The position numbers were made by a program, and so were the translations under genes. From Anaerobacterium chartisolvens (GTDB taxonomy: Bacteria; Bacillota; Clostridia; Acetivibrionales; DSM-27016): DNA of 64,000 nt. The notes beneath the pieces were generated by a model, which was not told where the DNA came from, did not search any database, and saw nothing but the letters and a program-made list of their open reading frames with translations. Of this stretch, positions 46,664 through 58,800 are shown piece after piece (positions within the stretch are counted from its first letter, which is position 1; every line of letters begins with the position of its first letter). The stretch spans positions 62,001 through 126,000 of the forward strand of contig NZ_QPJT01000001.1 of assembly GCF_003337415.1 (NCBI RefSeq), in the 5' to 3' direction.

Positions 46664-48289
46664 CGATGTTATTTCATTATCATCATCATCTGTTAACTTA
46701 AAATAATCATAGTCTGGGCCAATTCCTGTTAAGATAACTTTTTCTTTTCGCCATCCCTTACTAATGTCTATAGCGACTTCCAACAAAGGCTCAACTTTTT
46801 TTACCCCATCAACTGTTCTTAATTCCATCACATCATAGTAAGAAGCCGGCATTGAGAATTCAAGCTTATAATCATAATTCTGATCTATAAAAAAATGTTT
46901 ATTTAAAAAATAATTTACTGAGCCAGTAAAGAAGTTGGATACCATAAACAACATAATAGTTAATACAAAGCCTAGCACAGTAAACAAAGCTCTTGAGCGG
47001 TTTCTTAGAATATTTCTTACACTCATTTTCCACCCAAAAGACAGACTGTTCCAAAAAACTTCAATACGCTCCAAAAATATTTTTCTCCCGACGATAGGTG
47101 CTTCTGAGCGCATAGCCTGCGCCGGCTGGATTTTCAAGATTCCTTTTACAGAATTATATCCTGCAAGGATACAGAATAGCAGTGCAAATCCAGCACCAAT
47201 TGATACAACCTCCCAGTACATTTGAATAAATAATGTCTGTATTCTCACCATCTCATTATATAGAACCGTTATTGCAATACTAAGATAATATCCTGCAAAA
47301 ATAGCTGGAATTGAGCCAAATAACCCTATTAACACCGATACCTTCAAATAATGCCTAAGTATTCTCCCATTATTATAACCAAATGCCTTCATAACGCCTA
47401 TCAAGGTTCTTTGAGTATAAATTATTTTCTTCTGCATTACATAGATAATCATAGCTGCAACGGTAAGAAATAATACCGGGAATAGGAACCCTACTTCCTT
47501 AAGAATTTCAATATCATCACTCAGCAGCTTATGGCTAAGGTGATCCTCTCTTTTAACTCCATAGCTAAACCCACAAGGTTCTAGTATCTTTTCAATTTGA
47601 TTTATCAAAATATTCTGATCAACACCGGCTTGGAATGTGACATGCAACTGGTTGAAAGTATCATTATATCCAAGTACATTTCTTGCCGTAGATTCTTTCA
47701 CATATATGATCCCAAATTCGCCTCTCACCGGAAAGACTGAAGCCTCTGATCTCACTATGAAAATAAATTCTGGGTTTTCATCAATTCCATGTATTATATA
47801 CTCATGTATATGTTTATTTATTACGCACTTAATTGTATCTCCTTTTTTTAAATTATGGAATTCTGCAAATTTTTTGTTTATCAGACATGTATTTTGTATA
47901 TCAGGACTTAAGTATCCCCCTGAAACAGGAAATACCTTATTGATATCCGGTTGCCTATCATCAGGGAGTGCTACAAGCCTAAGCGTTACTCTATTGTTAT
48001 CACCAATGTCCGCACCAATTTCTGTACTAATCCTTCCGGCAGCATTTTTTACACCCTTGATTCTCTTAACCTGTTCAACTTCATTTGCAGTAATACTTTG
48101 CGCTTCAGCATAATAATCTAAAAAGTTTCCCTTTTCATAATAAAAATTCATTGAATTCTCTAAATTTTTATATGACATAAATGTTGCTGCGAATAATGTA
48201 ATGCCTACAAAGACAACAGCAGTTGCAGCTAAAAACTGTCCTTTGAATTTTTTTATATCCCTAAGCAACATGCGAGTTAGTTTGCTCAT
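46607..48289 (-). pseudogene. ABC transporter permease (FtsX/MacB type) cut by the prophage
   Basis: About 540 host residues from the ATG at 48289 (GGAGGGTGT upstream). First membrane helix after KKFKGQFLAATAVVFVG, a long extracellular domain, helices around VGFLFPVLFLTVAAMIIYVM, IGLFGSIPAIFAGYYLSI and VVSIGAGFALLFCILAG, and a second unit starting SFGWKMSVRNILRNRSRALFTVLGFVLTIMLF. The following extracellular domain stops after KLTDDDDNEI; the last codons (TSSCCTFCRKRAGQ) are antisense to the integrase. The last three helices, over 200 residues, are missing. So the permease is probably non-functional while the phage is integrated; excision could restore it. Confidence 0.88.
46640..46690. other. 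Probable attR region
   Basis: The integrase stop (46661-46663) lies inside the frame of the broken permease, whose natural sequence ends about LTDDDDNEI. Here AACAT-GACG-ATGTT (46657-46670) is a short imperfect palindrome of the kind that flanks the crossover dinucleotide of serine integrases. The exact core cannot be set without attL or an uninterrupted relative. Confidence 0.6.
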
Positions 48290-48299
48290 ACACCCTCCT

Positions 48300-49004
48300 T
48301 TACCACACAATCTGATCCGAAGAAATAGGATTGTTATTAGATGATATATTTAGCACTTCTCCGCTTCGCATTTTTATCACTTTATTCGCCATCTGTGCAA
48401 TAGGCTGATTATGTGTAATAATAATAATGGTTTTCCTTGTCTGTCTGTTAATGCTCTGTAATAAGTCCAGAACCTTAATTCCTGTAGCATAATCCAAAGC
48501 ACCGGTGGGCTCATCACACAATAATACATCCGGATTTTTTGCCACAGCTCTGGCGATAGCGACCCTCTGCTGCTCTCCTCCACTCATTTGAGAAGGGAAA
48601 TACCTACCTTTCCCCCCCAGCCCTACCTGCTCTAAAACCTCATCTATGTCTAATGGATTTACAGATATTTCAGTAGCAAGTTCTACATTTTCTTTAGCCG
48701 TAAGGTTTGGCATGAGATTATAAAATTGGAATATAAATCCTATTTTATTCCTTCTGAATAATGTAAGTTGCTTTTCATCATATTCTGAAATATCCACATC
48801 GTCAAAAAGCACCTTCCCGGAAGTTGGGGTATCCATTCCTCCAAGAATATTTAGCAAAGTACTTTTACCAGATCCACTTGGTCCCAAAACCACAACAAAT
48901 TCACCTTTAGGAATATCAAAGGTCGCTGAATTCAGTGCTTTTACTGAAACCTCACCCATTAAATACTCTTTTGTCACATTGTATAATTTAAAAATTGATG
49001 CCAT
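48300..49004 (-). CDS. ABC transporter ATPase (LolD/MacB type)
   Basis: 234 residues. Walker [10 protein letters not shown] (residues 41-49), Q-loop [10 protein letters not shown], signature [14 protein letters not shown], Walker [13 protein letters not shown] and the switch HNQPI (IITHNQP). Partner of the permease downstream, whose start it overlaps. Exporters of this type move lipopeptides and other amphiphiles or give self-resistance. Located in the same direction after the synthase and EFR1 genes, so it most likely handles the synthase product. Confidence 0.93.
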   Translation of the reverse strand: MASIFKLYNVTKEYLMGEVSVKALNSATFDIPKGEFVVVLGPSGSGKSTLLNILGGMDTPTSGKVLFDDVDISEYDEKQLTLFRRNKIGFIFQFYNLMPNLTAKENVELATEISVNPLDIDEVLEQVGLGGKGRYFPSQMSGGEQQRVAIARAVAKNPDVLLCDEPTGALDYATGIKVLDLLQSINRQTRKTIIIITHNQPIAQMANKVIKMRSGEVLNISSNNNPISSDQIVW

Positions 49005-49072
49005 AATAAATAATCACTCCGCCCTTATGTAACTGATTATTTCACTGAAAATCTCATTTTACTTGAAAAATA

Positions 49073-49852
49073 TCAATCATGTATAAAAAAATCCTCCATT
49101 TTAACGTTTGGATTCCTGTATCTCTTTCTGCCCTTGGTCTTTCCTCCAAATTGTATCGCCTCTTTAGGGCACCAATGAAAGCATGCAAAGCATTGCTGGC
49201 AAGCATTCTTCCATTTAGGCTTTTCATTGGCCCAGTCAATATTTGATACAGGACAAACCTTCATACATACTTTACAGCTATTACAATTACTGTCCACCCA
49301 AAACTTTTTATCTAATTTTTTAAACTTTGGTGAGTATATTTTGTATACCATTTTATAAAACAGATCATACACAAAGAACTTTGGTGTTACCTCTATTACT
49401 TTCCTTTTCTTGATTATTTCCGATATTTGCTTAATTTCTTGGGCCTTTGCCTCAAACAACTCCTTTTGTTCTTTCTCAGAAATCAGTTGATACATTGGAG
49501 TATAATTCTCAGGCATTTTTATTAAAAATGCAGCCCCAAGACTCAGTCCGCAATTCTTTAAGACGTCTCTGGATTGAGTTAATATGCTTCCGGAATCATC
49601 TCCGTATGTTGCTATAATGAAAATATACTTAGCCCTTTTAACTTTTTTAATAAAATCAAGAACTAATAGTGGCATTCCATACCAATAGACGGGAAATATA
49701 ATTCCTATAATATCACCTACAATCTCTTCCCCTTCCCCCTTAACGGCATTTGCAATAGCGTTGATCTGGGTGTCTCCTAACTCATTTGCCAGATTTCTGG
49801 CAATATCCAATGAATTCCCCGTACCTGAAAAGTAATACAAATTTGTTTTCAT
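49073..49852 (-). CDS. EFR1-family flavodoxin-ferredoxin fusion protein
   Basis: 259 residues. N-terminal flavodoxin fold: YYFSGTGNSLDIARNLANEL (FMN phosphate loop), IIGIIFPVYWYGMP and FIIATYGDDSG. C-terminal two 4Fe-4S clusters: CNSCKVCMKVCP and CQQCFACFHWCP. Works as a two-electron to one-electron converter in anaerobes. Lies 41 bases after the synthase gene; may feed the reductase or aminotransferase chemistry, or maintain redox balance. Partner unknown. Confidence 0.88.
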   Translation of the reverse strand: MKTNLYYFSGTGNSLDIARNLANELGDTQINAIANAVKGEGEEIVGDIIGIIFPVYWYGMPLLVLDFIKKVKRAKYIFIIATYGDDSGSILTQSRDVLKNCGLSLGAAFLIKMPENYTPMYQLISEKEQKELFEAKAQEIKQISEIIKKRKVIEVTPKFFVYDLFYKMVYKIYSPKFKKLDKKFWVDSNCNSCKVCMKVCPVSNIDWANEKPKWKNACQQCFACFHWCPKEAIQFGGKTKGRKRYRNPNVKMEDFFIHD

Positions 49853-49893
49853 TCTCTCTTTTCCTCCTTAATTAAATATAAAATAAAGACTCA

Positions 49894-52800
49894 TTATTTA
49901 AAAAATCCTACTCTTTTCCCGTATTCAAACATCATTTTTAGTTGATTTCGTGTTGGCTTTGTCCATACAAAGCCCATATTACCCAGCAAGTCAGTTGTCT
50001 TTTTTGTTCCAAATACAAAGCTGGTATGCTCCTTACTTTCCAACACATGCGAATGTATAATAAAATCTTCTATATAAGTTTTTATTTCATCATTGTCATA
50101 ATTCTCGAATAAATAATCCATGAATCTGTTAAGCTCCAAACCCCTCAATTCCACACCCATGTGAGGAGCAGCATCTAAAAATTCCTTGAGGCTTACCTTG
50201 ATTGGATTGACGATATGGAATACCTCATTTTTCAAGATCTTTCTCGTAAGCAACATGACTACAGCTTTGCTTACATAATCCACGAAAGCAAAATCAAAGA
50301 ATTCCATGTCCAATTCGGGAGCATATCCTATTGATATAAGTGAACGTATTAATAAATATACAAAGTTCTGCTCAATATTTTCCTGGAACTTACCATTGCG
50401 TGAATCAAACGCAATATCTCCTACTCTGTAAATATTAGCATTTATTCCGGTTTTTCTGGCCTGGACAATAAGTAATTCAGCTTTTTTCTTGGTCTCAACA
50501 TAATAATTTTTAATCCTTTGGCCTAAATCGAAATCATATTCTGTAAACATAGCACTGTCCTTACCATCAATTTTTCCGAGTGATACCGCCTTTGTAGAAA
50601 TATGGTGTATATCCTTCTGCAACCCAATCCGGGCAAAATCAATTACTCTGCTTACAGCTTCTACATTTATCTTATAAAACTCTTCATATTTTCCGTAATG
50701 TGCAACCTTAGCCGCAGAATTAATCACACAATCTACAGTGTTAGTTAATTCATGATACTCCTCAGTATTTAATCCGAAGTTTTCTTCAGATATCTCTCCC
50801 TTTAAAACCTTGATTCTATTTTTATACTTATCAAATACATCATCTCCGAAGTAGAAGCTCATTTTGTCATTAAGTCTTTTTACAGCCTTTTTCAGGCTCT
50901 CTGCCCTTATGACTGTATAAATATTTGCAGATGTATTATCTAAAAGCTCTTTTAACAGGTAAATGCCTAGATACCCTGTACTACCAAGCAAGAGAACATT
51001 TTTATAGTTCATGATCTCTTCAATATTAATTTTTGAATAATGATTGCATTTTTGTAAATATTCGTCCCAATCAGTCTTCAAACTTACCATCGTGTAATCC
51101 TGACGCTCATGATAATTACGAAGCTCTAATTTTGCTTCTTCTATTCTTGATTTCAAGCTGTTGCTATTTGTCGAAATTCTTTTAGCCAATTCAGCAATAG
51201 TTGGGTACTCAAAAATCTCTGTAATATCAACGGCGAATTCCTTTTGTATTTTAGACATAAGAGCGATAGCGGTTAATGAGTCTCCTCCAAGCTCGCTAAA
51301 ATTATCATATATTCCTATCTGCCCAATTCCCAATACCTCAGCCCACATACATGCCAGTTTTTCCTCTGCTTCATTGGTTGGTGCAGCATATTCCACACTG
51401 AGTTCAGGCCTTGAGTGTTCCTGTGGGTTTTGATCTCCCTCAGATATGATTCTCACTAAGTCAGATGACCTATATATTTTTTCTATCTGTGCCCATAGGC
51501 TCTTGGTAGTTACAAGTATCTGAGTCTCTAAACCGCCTAGTACCTTTTCAAACGCCAGCTTTCCTTCCTCGGGGCTTATCGCTGTCTCCAATTCCTTGTC
51601 TAATGAGAGGTAATCATACTGTTTCGCAGCCTTTACAGTCATACCTGCGCCACTCCAGCTATCCCAGTTAATACACGCTGTGAATGTTTCATTAGCCTCC
51701 AGATTCTTGTATTTTACAAAACCGTCAATAAAAGCATTCGCACTTGCATAATCGGACTGTCCCGCTGCACTGACTATAGATGCCATAGAAGAACATATAA
51801 TAAAGAAATCCATTTTCCGTTCTGCCATCAAATTATTTAAATTCAATGTACCTATAACTTTTGATTCAAAAACCTTATATACTGATTCCTTTGTTTTTGA
51901 TTGTATAGGGCCAATACCGGATACACCTGCAGCATGTATTATGCCGTTTACAGCTCCGATTTTCTCCTCAGCCTCTTTAAGTGCCCTCTTCATCTGTTCA
52001 TAATCCGCAACATCAGCAGCAACTACCAGAATTTCTGAGCCAAGCTCCTCAAGCTTGTGGATTTTTCGGATTTTCTGACTGGTTTCATCATGCTCATCAT
52101 GTTCGGTTAGCCAGCTTTTCCAAAGACTTTTATCCGGCATAGGAGTTCTACCGGTCAATATAAGCTTCCCTTGTACTTTCTCTGCAAGATATTCTGCTAT
52201 AACTAATCCGATTCCCCCTGTACCACCGGTAATAAGATAAACTCCTTTATCTTTCAAACGTTTATCGGCAACACTATTTCTATCCATTTCTATACAGTCA
52301 TATGCCTCTACGAAACGTAGTCCTCCACGGTAAGCAACAAGTATATCAGTTACCTTTGATATTATTTCATCATATACTAATTGAACAAGCTTCGTTCTTA
52401 AATGTTTTGCTTTTTCAACTTTACCTGTATCAATACTTCGGCAGCAGATATTCATATATTCCTGTGGTATATTTTTGCACAAACCAATAATCATACTCTT
52501 TTGCGGATAAATACATTCTGCTTCTGTTACTCTTTGCATGTTATTTGATAAAATGAGCATTCTGATCTTTTGGGAATCACATATATCTCCAATGGCTTGT
52601 GTCAAATACATTATGCTGAAAAACGGCAGTTTGACATCTGAAAATTCAGAATACGCACTGCTGTCTGCACCTCTATTATCACAAACATTCCAAGCATGTA
52701 CAATATGCTCCGGCATACCATCAGACTTCTTTAGCTCATTCAATAGCACTTTATAATGGCTCGCCTGCTCTGGATCAATTGTGTATACACCATCATCCAG

Positions 52801-55800
52801 CTTCTTGAATTCTGTACCGATTCTAACTACAGTGATATTATGGCCATCGCTTTGTAAACAATCTACGATGTCATTTATCAATCCACATCTATCTGCAAAC
52901 AACATCCAATTTGATTTACTTATTTTTTTCACATTGCTTTGTAATTCACATGTTTTCCAGGTCGGTGTGTAAAACCAATCTGAGAAATCCATCTTTTTAG
53001 ATGTATCCATAATACCGGCAACATCAATAGGCATCCCGTCTATTCTGAACTTTTGAGCATTAAATGGATATGTAGGCAGTGAAACACGCATTCTTCTTTG
53101 ACCTGAGTATAATTGTTTCCAGTTAATATTTATACCTGCGCACCACAGTATACCGATCCTATTTAGGAGATATTCCACATCGTGTGCTGCTTCCTCAGGA
53201 TGCCTCACAAGATTTACTACTGTTTGTTCTCCCTTTTTATTACTATTACGACGGGCAAAAGTACTCAAGGTTTTCCCTGCTCCGACTTCAATCAGTACAG
53301 AATTTGGCTCATCCAAAAGTAAACTAAGTCCATCAGAAAATCTAACAGTATCTCTTAAATGCCTTGACCAGTACTCTGGTTTGGATATCTCTTCATACTC
53401 CGCCCATTTGCCATTAATGTTTGAGACATACGGTATAAGCGGCTGTGAGAACTTAAGTTTTCTTACTTCGTCCTCAAGCCTTTGCAGAGCTGCTTCCATC
53501 ATCCTGGAATGGAATGCATGCGATGTCTTCAGCCTTCTGAACTTATGTCCTTTTTGCTCCAGCAGCTTTTCAAACCCGTCAATAACCTCATGTTCTCCTG
53601 ATACAACACAGTTTGAAGGCCCATTTACAGCTGCAACAGAAATATTGTCATTTATTAGAAGCTTTAGCTCCTCTTCAGTAATAACCACACTCAGCATTGA
53701 TCCTGTGTACATTTCCTGCATAAGCCTCCCCCTCTTAGCTACAAGAGTTAAAGAATCTTTAAGAGAAATGGCTCCGGAAATACATGCTGCTACATACTCA
53801 CCAATACTATGTCCTATCATGGCATTCGGGCGAATCCCCCATTTGATAAGCAGGCTTGCAAGAGAATATTCAAATGAGAAAATCACCAATTGTGTTATAT
53901 AAGTCTGGTTAATTATTTCTTTTTTCTTTGCGGTTACTTCTTCAGGGTACAAAATAGACCTAACATCATAATTTGTTATTTCCTTTATTAAATTCAGACA
54001 CCTATCCATTTCTTTGCGGAAATCCGGGATTTTTTCATACAAATCCAATCCCATATTTACATACTGGGAACCTTGTCCTGTAAACATGAATATTGTCTGT
54101 GCAACTTCATCCTTTGCAAAGTACGTGTACACCTTTTGGGATACTTGTGATTGCATGTCATTGGCAGATGATAATATTTCAACAGCTTCATCAATATTTG
54201 AACACACGAGCATTCTTCTATGTTTAAAAGGCTTTCTGCCTACCTGAAGAGTATACGCAACATCATTCAAATTTAAAAATTTATTTTGGTTAAGATACTT
54301 AGCTAAATTTTCAGTTGCTCTCTCTAGTGAGGACTTTGTCTTTGCGGATAACACAAGAAGTTTTGGGTCATCATTACTTTCTTTTGTCTGCCCCCTGATA
54401 TCCATAGGTGCTTCTTCAAGTACGACATGAGCATTCGTCCCACCAAATCCAAATGAACTGACACCAGCCCTTAAAGGAGATCCCTGCCATTCCTTAAGTT
54501 CAGAGTTTACATAGAAGGGACTGCTCTCGAAGCCAATTTTGGGGTTTGGCATTTTAAAATGTAAAGTTGGAGGTATCAGCTTTTTCTTAAGTGCAATCAC
54601 TGTTTTAATAAGTCCGACAACTCCAGCTGCTGCATCCAAATGTCCGACATTGGACTTGACTGAACCTATTGCACAAAAACCCTTCTTTTCGGAATTAAAT
54701 GCATTCATTAAAGCTTCAATTTCAATAGGGTCTCCTATATTGGTTCCCGTTCCATGTGTTTCAATATAGGTTATTGTTTCAGGATCAACCCCTGCTGCTC
54801 TTTGAGCGGCTTTTACAACCTCTGACTGTCCTTGTATACTCGGAGCTGTATAGCCAACCTTCCTTATCCCATCATTGTTGATTGCTGTTCCCTTGATTAC
54901 AGCATATATATTATCTCCATCAGCGATAGCATCCTCCAAGGGCTTTAAAACTACAATGCCAACTCCATCTGAGAAAATCGTACCTTCTGCTTCGGCATCA
55001 AATGGCCTGCAATGTCCATCAGGCGATGAAATCATACCCTCATTATATAAATAACCACTCTTTTTGGGAAGCATTACGGATACGCCACCTGCTAAAGCCA
55101 TGCTGCATTCCCCATTTAACAGTGCCTGGCAAGCAAGGTGAACCGCAACAAGCGAAGAAGAACATGCAGTCTGTACAGTAAAACTCGGTCCCCTGAGATT
55201 AAACTTATAGGATATTCTGGTGCTTAAAAAGTCTTTATCGTTCAATGTCACTTTCTCTATCTGTTCGGCGGCACTGTTATTGGAATTGAATACCCTTAGT
55301 ACCCAGCTAAAATTATGTGCGCTGCCAGCATAAACCCCTATCGGCCCATCATATGTTTCAGGGTTATACCCCGCATCCTCAAGAGCCTTCCATGCGCATT
55401 CATGGAATACTCTTATTTGTGGTTCCATCAATTCTGCTTCTTTGGGTGAATAGTCAAAAAATGAAGCATCAAAATATTCCAAGTCATCAAGAACACCCTT
55501 TGCCTTGATATAGTTTGGATTCTTTAATAATTTGGGGTCAATCCCATCCTCTAATAACTCTTCATCAGTGAAGAAGGATATAGTTTCCTTTCCTTTCTTT
55601 AAATTATTCCAGAATTCATTTATATCTTTGGCACCTGGGAGCTTTGCAGAGATACCTATAACAGCAATATCATTTATTTTCCTTGAATTATCGGCTTGAT
55701 TTGAAATGTTTGCGCTTGACCTACCTGCTTCCTTCTCTGTCTGGGTAAAGCTGCTCCCGCTACACTGTTCCGAAATATTAAAGATATCATTTTTATATAA

Positions 55801-58800
55801 TATATTCTTTGCAAGCTGTGATATAGTGGGATATTTAAAAAGATCCATTATGTTTACATTGAAGTCTTTTTGCATCTTTTCAATAAGTGTTACCGCTGTC
55901 AGTGAACGTCCTCCCATTTCAAAAAAGTTGGCGTTCACTCCTACTATATTTACATTCAGTACATCTTTAAAAATTTCTACAATCTTTTTTTCCTTTTCAG
56001 AAAGGTATACCTGATACTTATTGTCAGCTTCGCTTTTGATATATTCCTCAACCGATTCTGTAAAATGTGCAATACCCTGATTGTCAGTTTTGAACTTATT
56101 ACGGGAATTTTCAGCAGCCAGCTTCAACTCTTCTTCCTGATGTTTTAAAAAGCTTGAAATATCTGCTTCTTTATTATCTATGAGCTGAGCAAATAAAATA
56201 TCAAAATAAGTCTTCCATTTATTTATAGTTTCGCTTTCAAATAAATCCGTATTATAGTACCAATTGACTTGGATTTCACCTTCTGCTTCAAGAGCTTCGA
56301 AAGTAAAATCAAATAATGATACTTTAAAATCAAAATCATATGCATTAAATGTTAAGTTATCTATTTTTACTACCCTGTCGTTAGCATTTTCATAAATGAA
56401 CATGGCATCAAACAATGGATTTCTGTTCTGTTCAGTATTTACATTTATCTTTTGTGCCAGTTCCTCAAAAGGGTATTCCGAGTTTGCATAGGCCTGTAAG
56501 GAGTTTTCCTTTACTTCTGCTAAAAACCGGGTAAAAGTCTTATTTGGTTCGGGATTATTACGCAACACAAGTGTATTTGTAAACATTCCGACGGTATCAT
56601 CAAATTCGCCCTGCCATCTTACTGCCACAGGGGTTCCGATAATAATGTCATTTTGTCCGCTTAACTTTGACAAAAGAATATTATACGCAGCTATAAGCAC
56701 CATATATAACGAGGTATCAGTACTTTTTGCCAGATTCTTTAAAGCTTCTGTTTTTTGCTTATCAAGTATAAAACTAAATGTGTTTCCTCCTATTGTTCTG
56801 ACAGCAGGACGCATATGGTCAATAGGTAAATCGAGCACAGGTAATTCCCCAGAAAACTTCTCCAGCCAGTATTTCTCTTGATTCTCAAAAGTTCGCGATA
56901 AAGTGTAATTCTTCATCCAGTATACATAATCCCTATACTGCATCTTAATTGGGCTTAAAGCAACACCGTTATAAAGCTTTACAAAGTCGCGGGCTACAAT
57001 ATTTGCAGAAAATCCATCCGCTATAATATGATGAAAATCCATGAACAGTAAATATCTCATTGGAGCTATTTCTGTAATGCTCACGTTTATTAGCGGAGCC
57101 TTTTCTATATCAAAAGGCTTCATTAACCCTTTTAATATTTCGTCAACAGTGCTGTTGTTATAGCCTTTTTTAAATTGAATCTTGAAGTCTAGATTCTCAT
57201 GAATGTACTGTACCATTTCGCTATCTTTGATCCCAAAACTTGTCCTTAAACCCTCATGACGTTTAACCAATGCCTTAAAGGCTTCCTCAACTTTGCTTAT
57301 GTCAAGTGGACCATTAATTATAATCGGATATGGCAGATGCGCCGCATTTTCATCCTTACTGATTTTGCTCAATACAAAATATCTCTTTTGTGCCGTAGAC
57401 AGAGGAAAGTCATTATTTCCATGACTTACGGCCGCACCATTTATTCCAGTTTTAGCTTTCGGAGCTTCAAAAGGAAATCCACCGGCTCTCAATTCCCTTA
57501 AACTATCCTTAACAGACTTAATGATGTAATCAAAGTCTTCGTCAGTGTGAGCTGTCGAGAAGAAGCATACTCTTCTTTCCCACGTATAAATACCTTTCTC
57601 CATTAGCAGATAGAAGAATAGATCCATTTCAATAGGCATTAACGCAAGATCATATCTTCCAAAAGACTCAAATCTAAATAATGAGCCAAAATGTCGTATA
57701 CGTATCGGTATATTCTCTGCTTCAAAGAACCTGTTGAGTGTATCTGCAAACCACGTGGTTTTCTCATTAAGCCTATCGTATAATGATGACCCATACTTTT
57801 TCATATGCTCTAAAACAGCACGTGATGCCGCTAATGTAAGCGGATGGTTTGCAAAAGTACCCGCTATAAAGGTTACTTCTTTATCCGGAGCGGATTTATC
57901 TCTAAAATTCCACTGTCCACCATCAACAGCATCAAGATACTCTTTCTTTCCTGCAACAACACCTATAGGCATACCTCCACCCACTATTTTCCCATATGTA
58001 ACAATATCAGCTTTTGTTCCAAAATGTTTCTGAGCCCCCTCAGCGCATATTCTAAACCCTGTAATCATCTCATCAAATATTAGAACAGTACCGGTTTGTT
58101 CGGTAATTTCTCTTAATTCCTGCAGAAACTCTTTAGGCTGAAGCCCAGGTCTGCGGCTTTGAACAGGTTCGACTAACACAGCCGCCAATTCGCTACCCAT
58201 CTCTCGAATTGTTTTTAATGATTCCGGAGAACCATATCCAAGCACAACAATATCGTCTACCGCTCCCTGCATAATACCAGATGATTGAGGGAATGTACCA
58301 TAGTCATCGGCTTCAGCCAATATGCCATCATATATACCATGATATGATCCTGCGAAGCGCACCACCTTACTGCGCTTTGTTACAGTCCGAGCAATTCTCA
58401 ACGCAGCCATAACTGCCTCAGAACCTGTATTGCAGAAGTTGACTCTTTCTACGCCTGTAATTTCCCGCACCAGATCAGCAACTTCTCCAATCATATCAGG
58501 ATGCGGGCTTAATACAAAGCCCTCTTTAATTTGGTTCTCAATTGCCGTTGTTACGAATTCGGGCTTATGTCCAAAGAAATGCACCCCATATCCTATAGCA
58601 AGGTCAATATACTTATTACCATCGATGTCCCAAAAATATGCTCCTTTGGCCGACTTGGCTATCAGAGGATAAATCAACTCTTTCAAAGTCATGCGGAAAT
58701 TTAGTGAAGTCAACCAGTGTGAAAATGAATATCGACTCTTTTCCTCATATTTCTTCGATTTTTGAGTGCGCTTGTTATAACGGTAAATCAGATCCTTAAC

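Larger units (their letters stand above)
1..46670. mobile_element. Integrated contractile-tailed (myovirus-type) prophage, left end outside the window
   Basis: A continuous set of phage modules fills this interval: serine integrase and repressor at the right, regulation and replication, packaging and lambda-like head genes, P2-like contractile tail genes, lysis genes and a few lysogenic genes at the left. The right boundary is placed just after the integrase stop codon, where an ABC permease gene resumes in mid-sequence. The missing 3' part of that permease is not found anywhere at the left, so the other attachment site must lie before position 1. No defective structural gene was seen, so the phage could be inducible; this is inference. 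Confidence 0.93.
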
